Shown here piece by piece: positions 13,176-20,843 of a stretch of 23,890 bases of DNA. The notes under the pieces were generated by a model, which saw nothing but the letters and a program-made list of their open reading frames with translations, searched no databases and was not told where the DNA came from. Source of the DNA: an uncultured Prevotella sp. (lineage in GTDB: Bacteria; Bacteroidota; Bacteroidia; Bacteroidales; Bacteroidaceae); the NCBI GenBank assembly GCA_900545525.1, contig UQZX01000036.1:1-23890 (forward strand), read 5' to 3'. Every line of letters starts with the position of its first letter. The first letter of the stretch is position 1. Position numbers and translations under genes: made by a program.

Positions 13176-14960
13176 CTAAATCTCCGCAGTGGCGTCTTTC
13201 AGCCATGCGCACTCGTCGGCGGAAAGATGCGGGGAGAGCTTGTCGTACACCGTCTTGTGATATGCGTTCAGCCATGCACGCTCATCGGCGGAGAGCAGTT
13301 CCGTCATCACCGGCGACGTGTCTATAGGACAGAGGGTGAGGGTCTCGAACTGGAGGAAACTGCCGAACTCGGTTTCACGGTAAGGCACGGCAAGCAGCAT
13401 GTTCTCTATGCGGACACCGAAACGGCAGGCAAGGTACATCCCCGGCTCGTCCGTGACGGTCATACCCTCGACAATCGGGGCTGGCTTCCACTCCATGCGT
13501 ATCTGGTGCGGTCCCTCGTGGACACACAGGTATGAGCCTACGCCGTGACCCGTGCCGTGCATGAAGTTCATGCCCTCCGCCCACAAGGCACAGCGGGCAA
13601 CGGCATCGAGCTGAGTGCCGCTTGCCCCGCGGGGAAACTTCAGCATCTGCAACCGTATGTGTCCCTTCAGCACAAGGGTGTACACGCGCCGCTCCTCTTC
13701 CGTCACGTCGCCGAGCGCAACGGTACGTGTTATGTCGGTGGTGCCGTCGGCATACTGCGCCCCGCTGTCTATCAGGAGCAGCCCTTCGGGGCGCAGAGGC
13801 TTGTCGGTGGCGGGCGTCGGCTCGTAATGGACCACCGCCCCGTGTTCGGCGTAGGCTGATATCGTGTCAAAAGAGATGCCGCGGAAGCCGTCCTGCTCCG
13901 CCCTCATCCTCTCTATGCTGCGGCTTACGGAAAGCTCGGTCTCTCCTCCCTTGCGCACCGAGGGAAGCAGGCGGCTGAGAAACTTTACCATTGCCACACC
14001 GTCGCGCACCATGGCACGGCGGAAGCCCGCCGTCTCGGCAGCGTTCTTGACGGCTTTCATGTACGGCACGGGCGACGGCATATCTGCCTTCACACAGCGC
14101 ACGGCACTGTAAAGCGCGTGGCATGTCCCGCTCCCGTCAACCAGCAGGTTGTATCCGTCATACCGCCTCAGCCCCTCGTAAACCATGCCGTAGTCTTCTA
14201 CTTCCACGCCCTGTTCTTCGAGATAAGCCTCCACCTCAGCGGTCAGCTTCACCTTATTTATATATATAGTGGCGCGCTCATGCTCTATCAGCAGATATGA
14301 GACGAACACCGGATTGCAGTGCACGTCGTCTCCGCGGAGGTTGAGCGTCCACGCAATATCGTCGAGTGCCGACACCAGCATGCCGCCCACGTGCATCTCC
14401 GACAGGCGGGCACGTATCCTGCCGAGCTTGCTGCGGCAGCTCTCTCCGGCATATTCGAGGGGATGTACCGTCACCTTTCCTGCCGGCACCTGCGGGCGGT
14501 CGTGCCATATACGTTCAAAGGGGTCTATGTTGGTACGCAATGTTATGCCGCCCTCGGCACGCAGCCTGTCGGCAAGTTCCTTCACCGTGGCAGCTGTATT
14601 GACCGTCCCGTCCAGCCCCACCGCCGGATTGCGCAGCGCGGAGAGCTTCATTCCGAGCCACTTGCAGATGTCCGGCGTATCGGGCATCCCGTCTTTCATG
14701 AGCACAAACTCCGTACCTTCCAGCTGTTCGGTAGCGGCAAGGAAATACCGCGAGTCGGTCCACAGCGCAGCCTTGTCAGCCGTCACCACGGCTGTGCCCG
14801 CCGAACCGTCAAAGCCCGTGAGCCACTTGCGCGCCTCCCACCTCGGAGGCACATATTCGCCATTATGCGGGTCGGTACTCGGAATTATGAATGCGTCGAG
14901 CTGTTCACGGCGCATCACCTCGCGCAGTGCGGCGAGGCGTTCGGTTGTAAATCGGTTCAT
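13176..14960 (-). CDS. pepP: Xaa-Pro aminopeptidase (M24B family, long form)
   Basis: The 594-residue protein has the three-part aminopeptidase P architecture of the long M24B enzymes: two creatinase-like N-terminal domains (about 5-160 and 165-310) and a C-terminal pita-bread catalytic domain (about 315-540). The five metal ligands are visible: D398 (LLIDSGAQY), D409 (GTTDITRT), H472 (HGTGHGVG), E505 (TDEPGMY) and E519 (GVRIENM). It should remove an N-terminal residue preceding proline. No signal peptide is present, so it is cytoplasmic. Near the C-terminus a short motif is repeated (LSADERAWLN and LSADECAWLK). It is a single gene with its own promoter (14986-15017) and with the hairpin repeat copy 2 just downstream. 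Confidence 0.92.
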   Translation of the reverse strand: MNRFTTERLAALREVMRREQLDAFIIPSTDPHNGEYVPPRWEARKWLTGFDGSAGTAVVTADKAALWTDSRYFLAATEQLEGTEFVLMKDGMPDTPDICKWLGMKLSALRNPAVGLDGTVNTAATVKELADRLRAEGGITLRTNIDPFERIWHDRPQVPAGKVTVHPLEYAGESCRSKLGRIRARLSEMHVGGMLVSALDDIAWTLNLRGDDVHCNPVFVSYLLIEHERATIYINKVKLTAEVEAYLEEQGVEVEDYGMVYEGLRRYDGYNLLVDGSGTCHALYSAVRCVKADMPSPVPYMKAVKNAAETAGFRRAMVRDGVAMVKFLSRLLPSVRKGGETELSVSRSIERMRAEQDGFRGISFDTISAYAEHGAVVHYEPTPATDKPLRPEGLLLIDSGAQYADGTTDITRTVALGDVTEEERRVYTLVLKGHIRLQMLKFPRGASGTQLDAVARCALWAEGMNFMHGTGHGVGSYLCVHEGPHQIRMEWKPAPIVEGMTVTDEPGMYLACRFGVRIENMLLAVPYRETEFGSFLQFETLTLCPIDTSPVMTELLSADERAWLNAYHKTVYDKLSPHLSADECAWLKDATAEI

Positions 14961-14985
14961 ATATCAAATTGTAAGTTCTGCTTTA

Positions 14986-15017
14986 CAAAGATATGCCTTT
15001 TCATATTTAATAACAAA
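14986..15017 (-). promoter_or_regulatory. Promoter of pepP
   Basis: On the minus strand, TTTG (15017-15014), a 20-nt spacer and TATCTTTG (14993-14986) match the Bacteroidetes consensus exactly. The leader would be about 20 nt. Confidence 0.75.
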
Positions 15018-15057
15018 TAAAAGCAGTGTTCAGACAATAAATATAGTGTTTTTTTGC

Positions 15058-15065
15058 TATCTTTG
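15058..15065 (+). promoter_or_regulatory. Candidate -7 element for mdh
   Basis: TATCTTTG matches TAnnTTTG, but no TTTG is found 19-21 nt upstream. If used, the mdh leader is about 175 nt and contains a 7-bp hairpin (GCAGACC/GGTCTGC, 15098-15122). It diverges from the pepP promoter 40 nt away. No nearer match to mdh was found. Confidence 0.45.
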
Positions 15066-15248
15066 CATAGGAAAAAAGTGTACACAGACAAATTAAGGCA
15101 GACCCGATTGCGTTCGGTCTGCATCATTCTTACATACAACAGGCAGCATGTAATTTATGTCTTCACGGGCGTTCCGGTACTTCCGGCCACCGTCATTCAA
15201 TACTGTTTCCGGATAAAAAGATTGCATTAATAATAAAAAAATAAACTC

Positions 15249-16241
15249 ATGAAATTTCTAACAAACGACAAACTGACAATCGTCGGCGCTGCCGGAATGA
15301 TTGGTTCAAACATGGTTCAGACTGCCCTCATGATGGGTCTGACAAGTGAGATATGCCTCTACGACGTGTTCCTGCCCGAGGGCGTGGCAGAAGAGATGCG
15401 CCAGTCTGGCTTCGGAGACGTGAAGATCACCGCCACGACCGACGTGAAAGAGGCGTTCACAAACGCAAAATATATCATCTCGTCGGGCGGCGCGCCGCGT
15501 AAGGAAGGCATGACGCGCGAGGACCTGCTTGCCGGCAACTGCAAGATTGCCGAGGAGCTTGGCAAGAACATCAAGGCTTACTGCCCGGACGTGAAGCACG
15601 TTGTCATCATCTTCAACCCTGCCGACCTGACTGGTCTTGTAACGCTGCTCTACTCGGGACTGAAGCCCGGACAGGTTACGACACTTGCCGCACTCGACAC
15701 CACACGCCTGCAGAGCGCGCTGGCAAAGAAGTTCGGCGTTATGCAGACAGAGATAACCGGATGTGCTACATACGGCGGACACGGCGAGCAGATGGCTGTG
15801 TTCGGCAGCCATGTGAAGGTTGCAGGCCGCAACCTCACCGACATCATCGGCACCGACGAGTTTACAACCGAGGAGTGGGAGCAGATGAAGAAGGACGTTA
15901 CACAGGGCGGTGCGGCAATCATCAAGCTCCGCGGACGCTCTTCGTTCCAAAGCCCGTCATACCTGTCGGTTGAGATGATACGCTCTGCAATGGGCGGCGA
16001 GACATTCCGCTTCCCCGCAGGAACATACGTAAGCACAGACAAGTACAAGAACATCATGATGGCTATGGACACCACCATCGATGCCGACGGCTGCCACTAC
16101 AACGTGCCGCAGGGAACACCGGAGGAGAACGCCAAGCTTGACGCAAGCTACGAGCACTTGTGCAAGATGCGCGACGAGCTGGTTACGCTGAACATCGTTC
16201 CGGCAATCAGTGAGTGGAACAAAATCAACCCGAACCTGTAA
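15249..16241 (+). CDS. mdh: Malate dehydrogenase
   Basis: The 330-residue protein belongs to the lactate/malate dehydrogenase family and should interconvert malate and oxaloacetate with NAD(H). The Rossmann loop GAAGMIGS (13-20) is followed by acidic D39 at the end of the second strand, which favours NAD over NADP. The mobile loop GAPRKEGMTR (81-90) has two arginines, as malate enzymes do; N123, D150, R153 (LDTTR) and the catalytic H178 (GGHGE) are in place. Length is slightly above the usual 310-320. In Bacteroidales it serves the reductive branch from oxaloacetate to succinate. It is a single gene with its own terminator. Confidence 0.9.
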   Translation: MKFLTNDKLTIVGAAGMIGSNMVQTALMMGLTSEICLYDVFLPEGVAEEMRQSGFGDVKITATTDVKEAFTNAKYIISSGGAPRKEGMTREDLLAGNCKIAEELGKNIKAYCPDVKHVVIIFNPADLTGLVTLLYSGLKPGQVTTLAALDTTRLQSALAKKFGVMQTEITGCATYGGHGEQMAVFGSHVKVAGRNLTDIIGTDEFTTEEWEQMKKDVTQGGAAIIKLRGRSSFQSPSYLSVEMIRSAMGGETFRFPAGTYVSTDKYKNIMMAMDTTIDADGCHYNVPQGTPEENAKLDASYEHLCKMRDELVTLNIVPAISEWNKINPNL

Positions 16242-16273
16242 TACGCACCTGAATACACTAAGGTGACAATAAT

Positions 16274-16313
16274 AAAAACCGTTCTTGGAAGTTGTTTTCA
16301 AGAACGGTTTTTT
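16274..16313 (+). terminator. Rho-independent terminator of mdh
   Basis: A 14-bp stem (AAAAACCGTTCTTG 16274-16287 with CAAGAACGGTTTTT 16299-16312) with an 11-nt loop ends in a T-run. It begins 33 nt after the mdh stop codon. Because of the A-run at the left, it could also work on the other strand. Confidence 0.9.
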
Positions 16314-16357
16314 ATATAATAATACTTAAACAACACTATTAAAGCAAATAAAACCCG

Positions 16358-16365
16358 TATATTTG
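16358..16365 (+). promoter_or_regulatory. Candidate -7 element for the carbonic anhydrase-family gene
   Basis: TATATTTG fits TAnnTTTG and lies 31 nt before the start codon, after the mdh terminator. No good -33 box is seen. Confidence 0.5.
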
Positions 16366-16396
16366 TAACATTAAATAAAAAACAAAAGATAAAGAT

Positions 16397-16897
16397 ATGG
16401 CTCTTATAAAATCAGTTAAGGACCTCACCCCGAAATGGGGCAAGGACTGTTATTTCAGCGAAAATGCCACAATAGTAGGAGAAGTGACAATGGGAGACGA
16501 GTGCTCTATATGGTTCAACGCAGTGCTTAGGGGCGACGTGGCACCGATAACCTTGGGCAACAGGGTAAATGTTCAGGACGGCTCATGCGTGCATGTAACC
16601 AACACGACGGGACCCGTTGTGATAGAAGACGACGTCACCATAGGGCACAACGCAACCGTACACGCATGCACCATACGCAAGGGTGCACTGATAGGCATGG
16701 GCGCAACGGTGCTCGACCACGCCGACATAGGCGAGGGAGCGGTGGTTGCCGCAGGGGCACTGGTGCTCCAAGGCACAAAGATAGGCGAGCACGAGATATG
16801 GGGAGGAGTGCCCGCCAAGTTCATAAAGAAGACCAAGCCTCATCAGGCGGAAGACTTTGCGAAGCACTACGTGGAGTATTCGAAGTGGTATCTCTGA
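16397..16897 (+). CDS. Gamma-carbonic anhydrase family protein (hexapeptide-repeat)
   Basis: The 166-residue protein is a left-handed beta-helix of hexapeptide repeats (about 20-140, for example IVGEVTMGDEC, VVIEDDVTIGHN, IGEGAVVAAGALV) ending in a helix (about 145-166). The zinc-binding histidines of the family are present: H66 (SCVHV), H84 (TIGHN) and H89 (TVHAC). It resembles YrdA and PaaY. Many members bind metal but lack clear carbonic anhydrase activity, so the reaction remains uncertain. It is cytoplasmic, forms trimers in the family and appears to be a single gene between the mdh terminator and the next operon. Confidence 0.85.
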   Translation: MALIKSVKDLTPKWGKDCYFSENATIVGEVTMGDECSIWFNAVLRGDVAPITLGNRVNVQDGSCVHVTNTTGPVVIEDDVTIGHNATVHACTIRKGALIGMGATVLDHADIGEGAVVAAGALVLQGTKIGEHEIWGGVPAKFIKKTKPHQAEDFAKHYVEYSKWYL

Positions 16898-16987
16898 GCC
16901 TTCTGCCGCATGACAGTGGCTGTGCTTTCCTGTAAAAATGGTTATCTGTTCCGTAAAAAATATACATTATATATTATAGGACATTAT

Positions 16988-16995
16988 TAATTTTG
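16988..16995 (+). promoter_or_regulatory. Candidate -7 element for the DUF362-Tat operon
   Basis: TAATTTTG fits TAnnTTTG and lies 31 nt upstream of the first start codon. A good TTTG at -33 is not visible in the AT-rich sequence ahead. Confidence 0.5.
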
Positions 16996-17026
16996 CACCG
17001 TGAACAAATACATAAATACATAAGAC

Positions 17027-17971
17027 ATGAAAAAGTTTCTTTTATCAGCACTGTTTATTATCGCGGTAACGGCATTACAGGCACAGCCTAAAGTCTATTT
17101 CACAAAAGACATAAGTCCAGAGGCTCTTGTCAGGATATACAAGGCACTGGGCAAAGAGGCCAGCGGAAGGGTTGCCGTAAAGATAAGCACAGGCGAAGCG
17201 GGAGGGCACAACTATCTCAAGCCCACGCTTATACGTAATCTTGTAGATGAGGTCAACGGCACCATCGTGGAATGTAACACGGCATATCCGGGCAAGCGCA
17301 ACACCACCGAAGCCCACTGGCAGACGATACATGAGCACGGTTTTGACAGCATCGCAGCCGTGGATATCATGGACGAATACGGGGACATACGCATACCGGT
17401 GAGGGACAAGACGCACATGAAATACAACATAGTGGGCAGTCATCTTGCCAACTACGACTTTATGGTGAACCTCGCCCACTTCAAGGGACATGCCATGGGA
17501 GGCTTCGGAGGTGTACTGAAAAACCAGTCGATAGGCGTTGCCTCAAGTGCAGGAAAAGCATACATACACACCGCTGGAGCAACGAAAAGCCCTGCCGAGC
17601 TGTGGAACAAGCTGCCGGCACAGGACCATTTCCTTGAAAGCATGGCTGCTGCGGCACAGGCTGTTGCCGACTATTTCGGGGGCAACATCATATATATTAA
17701 TGTGATGAACAACATGAGCGTTGACTGCGACTGCGACAGCCACCCTGCCGACCCGCAGCTTAAGGACATGGGCATACTTGCCTCTCTCGACCCCGTGGCT
17801 CTCGATCAGGCTTGTCTGGACAAGGTGTTCAGCCACAAGGGGACACAAGGCGATGACGAGAAACCGCTCATCGAGCGCATCAACAGGCAGCACGGCACGT
17901 ACATAACGGAGTATGCCGAGAAGATAGGACTGGGCAGCAGGAAGTATGTGATAGTGGACATAGACAAGTAA
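17027..17971 (+). CDS. Secreted DUF362 domain protein
   Basis: The 314-residue protein has a Sec signal peptide (MKKFLLSALFIIAVTALQA, cleavage before QPK) and a DUF362 domain over nearly the whole length: KISTGEAGGHNYLKP (about 50), the N-T-A-Y-P-G block, LAHFKGHAMGGFGGVLKNQSIG (about 150) and the Asp/Cys cluster VDCDCDSHPAD (about 230) followed by SLDPVALDQACLD. DUF362 is usually found with iron-sulfur proteins, often fused to a ferredoxin; here no ferredoxin is attached, but one is encoded in the same operon. The reaction is not known. CDCD could bind metal. It is the first gene of the Tat operon and lies 17 nt before the receptor gene. Confidence 0.85.
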   Translation: MKKFLLSALFIIAVTALQAQPKVYFTKDISPEALVRIYKALGKEASGRVAVKISTGEAGGHNYLKPTLIRNLVDEVNGTIVECNTAYPGKRNTTEAHWQTIHEHGFDSIAAVDIMDEYGDIRIPVRDKTHMKYNIVGSHLANYDFMVNLAHFKGHAMGGFGGVLKNQSIGVASSAGKAYIHTAGATKSPAELWNKLPAQDHFLESMAAAAQAVADYFGGNIIYINVMNNMSVDCDCDSHPADPQLKDMGILASLDPVALDQACLDKVFSHKGTQGDDEKPLIERINRQHGTYITEYAEKIGLGSRKYVIVDIDK

Positions 17972-17988
17972 AAATCACCCGCTGCAAC

Positions 17989-19857
17989 ATGAAGAGACTT
18001 CTTATTACGGCATCACTGGCGGCGGCAGGCTTGCTCGCCTCGGCTGAACCGGCTGACAGCACGGCACACGGAATAGACGAGGTGGTGGTGACGGGAACGC
18101 GCAACAGCACGGACATACGCCATCTGCCAATGACGATATCGGTGGTCGGACGCGACAAGCTCACCGAGAAGCAGCACACCAACGTGCTGCCGACACTGTC
18201 GGAACAGGTGCCGGGACTGTTCGTCACGGCACGCTCAATTGCCGGATATGCCGTGAGCGACGGCAGAGCCGGCGACATAAGCATACGCGGACTGGGCAGC
18301 GGCGCGGGGCGGATAATGGTGCTCATAGACGGTCATCCGCAGTATCAGGGCATATTCGGACACTCCATAAGCGACTCTTACCAGACGCTGATGGCGGAGC
18401 AGGTGGAGGTGCTACGCGGACCAGCATCCATGCTATACGGCTCGAATGCCATGGGAGGAGTAATAAACATTGTGACCCGGAAGATGCCTGCCGACGGCGT
18501 GAAGACCGACATCAACATCGGCGCAGGCTCTTACGGGACTTTCCAAAGCGAACTGACAAACCGCATACGAAAGGGAAAGTTCTACAGCATACTTGCCGGA
18601 CAGTACAGCCGTTCGGACAACCACAGGCGGCAGATGGACTTCGAGCAGTACGGCGGATACCTCAAGCTGGGATATGACATATCGCAGAACTGGAACGTAT
18701 ATGCCGACGCGGACATCACACATTTCAACGCCTCATACCCGGGGTCGGTACAGGTGCCGGTCTACGATGCCCGCCAATGGATTACAAGAGGCGTGGTGTC
18801 GGCTGCCGTGGAGAACAAATACGAACGCACTTCGGGAGCGTTGAGCGCATACTATAACTTCGGCAGGCATAAAATAAACGACGGATACGAGGACGGGGAG
18901 GAGCCCCAGAAGAACTATTTCCGCTCTGACGACGCCCTGATAGGACTGTCTTTCTATCAGAGTGCACAGCTGTTCCGCGGCAACCGCATAACTGTGGGAG
19001 CCGACATGCAGCACATCTACGGCAAGGCATGGAACAAAGTGATTGCCACGGGAGAAGACCTTGCGCCGATAGGTGACGAGAGCGAGAACGAGATAGCTGT
19101 GTATGCAGACTTCCGTCAGGACATTACGCCGTGGCTGACGGTGGATGCCGGCATACGCGCCGACCACCACTCGCAGGCAGGAACGGAGTGGATACCGCAG
19201 GGCGGACTGGTGTTCCGCACACCGCGCGACGGCGAACTGAAGGCTATGGTGAGCAAAGGTTACCGCAATCCGACGATACGTGAGATGTACTTCTGGCGTC
19301 CGGCAAACAGCGACCTGCGCCCGGAACGCATGATGAACTACGAGATTTCGTGGAAACAGAGGCTCATGGACGGGGCTTTCAGGTATGGTGTGAACCTGTT
19401 CTACATCAACGGCGACAACCTTATACAGAACGTCAGGACAGACAACGGACCGAAGAACATAAACACGGGAGCCATCGAGAACAGCGGCATAGAGGCGGAA
19501 TGGTCGTGGCGCATAGACCGCCACTGGGCACTGAACAACAACTACAGCCTTCTGCACATGCACAACAAGGTGGTTGCCGCGCCTGAGTTCAAGGGCTTCA
19601 TCGGCGCTTCTTATAAGAACGGAAGATGGAAGGCAAACGCCGGACTGCAATATATAGACGGTCTGTACACCGAAACAGGTGCTGCGGAAACAAAGGAAAA
19701 CTTCTGCCTGCTCGACCTGAGCGTAAGCTACGAGGCATGCCGCAACATCATGCTATGGGGCAGAGGAGAGAACCTTCTGGCGCAGAAATATGAGATAAAC
19801 CGCGGATACCCCATGCCAAGGGCTACTTTCATGGGAGGCGTGATGATACGTTTATAA
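17989..19857 (+). CDS. TonB-dependent outer-membrane receptor
   Basis: The 622-residue protein has a signal peptide (about 1-19), a TonB box-like stretch (IDEVVVTGTRN, about 28-38), a plug domain (about 40-160, with VPGLFV, SIRGLGSGAGRIMVLIDG and VEVLRGPASMLYGSNAMGGVINIVTR) and a 22-stranded barrel to the C-terminus. The small size and lack of a carboxypeptidase-like N-terminal domain separate it from SusC-type glycan importers and resemble BtuB- or siderophore-type receptors. The substrate cannot be read from sequence; an iron or other metal compound is a reasonable guess given the Fe-S genes downstream. No SusD-like partner is present. Confidence 0.92.
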   Translation: MKRLLITASLAAAGLLASAEPADSTAHGIDEVVVTGTRNSTDIRHLPMTISVVGRDKLTEKQHTNVLPTLSEQVPGLFVTARSIAGYAVSDGRAGDISIRGLGSGAGRIMVLIDGHPQYQGIFGHSISDSYQTLMAEQVEVLRGPASMLYGSNAMGGVINIVTRKMPADGVKTDINIGAGSYGTFQSELTNRIRKGKFYSILAGQYSRSDNHRRQMDFEQYGGYLKLGYDISQNWNVYADADITHFNASYPGSVQVPVYDARQWITRGVVSAAVENKYERTSGALSAYYNFGRHKINDGYEDGEEPQKNYFRSDDALIGLSFYQSAQLFRGNRITVGADMQHIYGKAWNKVIATGEDLAPIGDESENEIAVYADFRQDITPWLTVDAGIRADHHSQAGTEWIPQGGLVFRTPRDGELKAMVSKGYRNPTIREMYFWRPANSDLRPERMMNYEISWKQRLMDGAFRYGVNLFYINGDNLIQNVRTDNGPKNINTGAIENSGIEAEWSWRIDRHWALNNNYSLLHMHNKVVAAPEFKGFIGASYKNGRWKANAGLQYIDGLYTETGAAETKENFCLLDLSVSYEACRNIMLWGRGENLLAQKYEINRGYPMPRATFMGGVMIRL

Positions 19858-19891
19858 AAGACATACATATTAACTTAAAATACATAACATC

Positions 19892-20056
19892 ATGTTAGGG
19901 ACACCCGAAATTATACTTATAGCACTTGTAGTGCTGCTCCTCTTCGGCGGAAAGAAAATTCCGGAGATGATGAAAGGACTCGGTAAAGGCGTGAAAAGCT
20001 TCAAGGACGGCATGAAAGGCATTGCCGACGAAGAGGAAAAGGACAACGGGAAATAG
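19892..20056 (+). CDS. tatA: Twin-arginine translocase subunit TatA
   Basis: A 54-residue protein begins MLGTPEIILIALVVLLLFGGKKIPEMMKGLGKG. It has the TatA pattern: a short transmembrane helix (about 5-19), the FGGKKIPE hinge, an amphipathic helix with GKGVKSFKDGMK, and an acidic-lysine tail. TatA oligomers form the translocation element for folded proteins. It starts 34 nt after the receptor stop and ends 2 nt before tatC. No tatB is seen, so TatA probably does both jobs, as in minimal TatAC systems. Confidence 0.93.
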   Translation: MLGTPEIILIALVVLLLFGGKKIPEMMKGLGKGVKSFKDGMKGIADEEEKDNGK

Positions 20057-20058
20057 CC

Positions 20059-20826
20059 ATGGACGACAGCAGCCGTCTTACGTTTTGGGAACACCTGGAC
20101 GTGCTCAGGGGCAGTATCATAAGGATGCTGCTTGCCTCGTGCATCGCCGGCATCGCCGCATTCTGTCTCAAGGACCGGCTTTTCGCCGTGGTGCTTGCGC
20201 CATGCAGCAGCGACTTCCCTGCCTACCGCCTGCTCGGGACGGAGCCTTTCAGCATACACCTCATAAACACCGGACTGACGGAACAGTTCATGATACATGT
20301 AAAGGTGGCGCTGGCGGCAGGCATACTGTGCGCATCTCCCTATCTTCTCTACGTGATGTTCCGCTTCATCTCGCCCGCCCTGTACGACAACGAGCGGCGC
20401 TATTCGGTGCGGATAACCGTCTCCGCCTACGTGATGTTCCTCATCGGAGTTGCCGTTAACTATGCAATGATATTCCCGCTCACCGTCCGCTTCCTCGGAA
20501 CATATCAGGTAAGCGACGCCGTCGACAACATGCTGACGCTCAGCTCGTATACAGACACGCTGCTGATGATGAGCCTTGCCTTCGGCATAGTGTTCGAGAT
20601 ACCGGTCGTGAGCTGGCTTCTGGCGCGCCTCGGCATGCTCCGTGCGGAATGGATGAGACGTTGCCGCCGCCACGCCATAGTGGCTATCCTGATAACAGCC
20701 GCCGTCATAACACCTACATCCGACATATTCACACTCCTCATCGTGTCGGCTCCCATCTGGCTGCTCTACGAGGCAAGCATCCTGATAGTCGGGATGACGG
20801 AAAAGGAAAAACATTCTCTAAACTAA
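20059..20826 (+). CDS. tatC: Twin-arginine translocase subunit TatC
   Basis: The 255-residue protein starts with the TatC N-terminal motif FWEHLDVLRGSIIRMLLAS (E11, H12, L13 and R17) and has six hydrophobic segments, with the FRFISPALYDNERR block (about 108-121) and FEIPVVSWLLARLG (about 175-190) expected in the family. TatC recognises the RR signal peptide and recruits TatA. The start at 20059 is 2 nt after tatA. It is followed after 17 nt by the polyferredoxin gene. Clients in this window are the aldo/keto reductase (clear RR signal) and perhaps the C-terminal half of the polyferredoxin. Confidence 0.93.
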   Translation: MDDSSRLTFWEHLDVLRGSIIRMLLASCIAGIAAFCLKDRLFAVVLAPCSSDFPAYRLLGTEPFSIHLINTGLTEQFMIHVKVALAAGILCASPYLLYVMFRFISPALYDNERRYSVRITVSAYVMFLIGVAVNYAMIFPLTVRFLGTYQVSDAVDNMLTLSSYTDTLLMMSLAFGIVFEIPVVSWLLARLGMLRAEWMRRCRRHAIVAILITAAVITPTSDIFTLLIVSAPIWLLYEASILIVGMTEKEKHSLN

Positions 20827-20843
20827 AGAAATACCATCTAAAC

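Noticed and set aside
14957..15139. 60-residue minus-strand frame upstream of pepP
   Set aside because: It covers the pepP promoter and has no family features.
18733..19650. 305-residue antisense frame opposite the TonB receptor
   Set aside because: Composition is typical of a complement frame, with no recognisable motif.
19870..20814. 314-residue antisense frame opposite tatA and tatC
   Set aside because: His/Tyr/Arg-rich shadow of tatC; tatA and tatC are clear family members on the plus strand.
20649..20843. In-frame extension of the polyferredoxin gene upstream of 20844
   Set aside because: It overlaps most of the end of tatC and would add a Pro/Arg/His-rich stretch; the start MLKKIRIT at 20844 gives a proper first helix.
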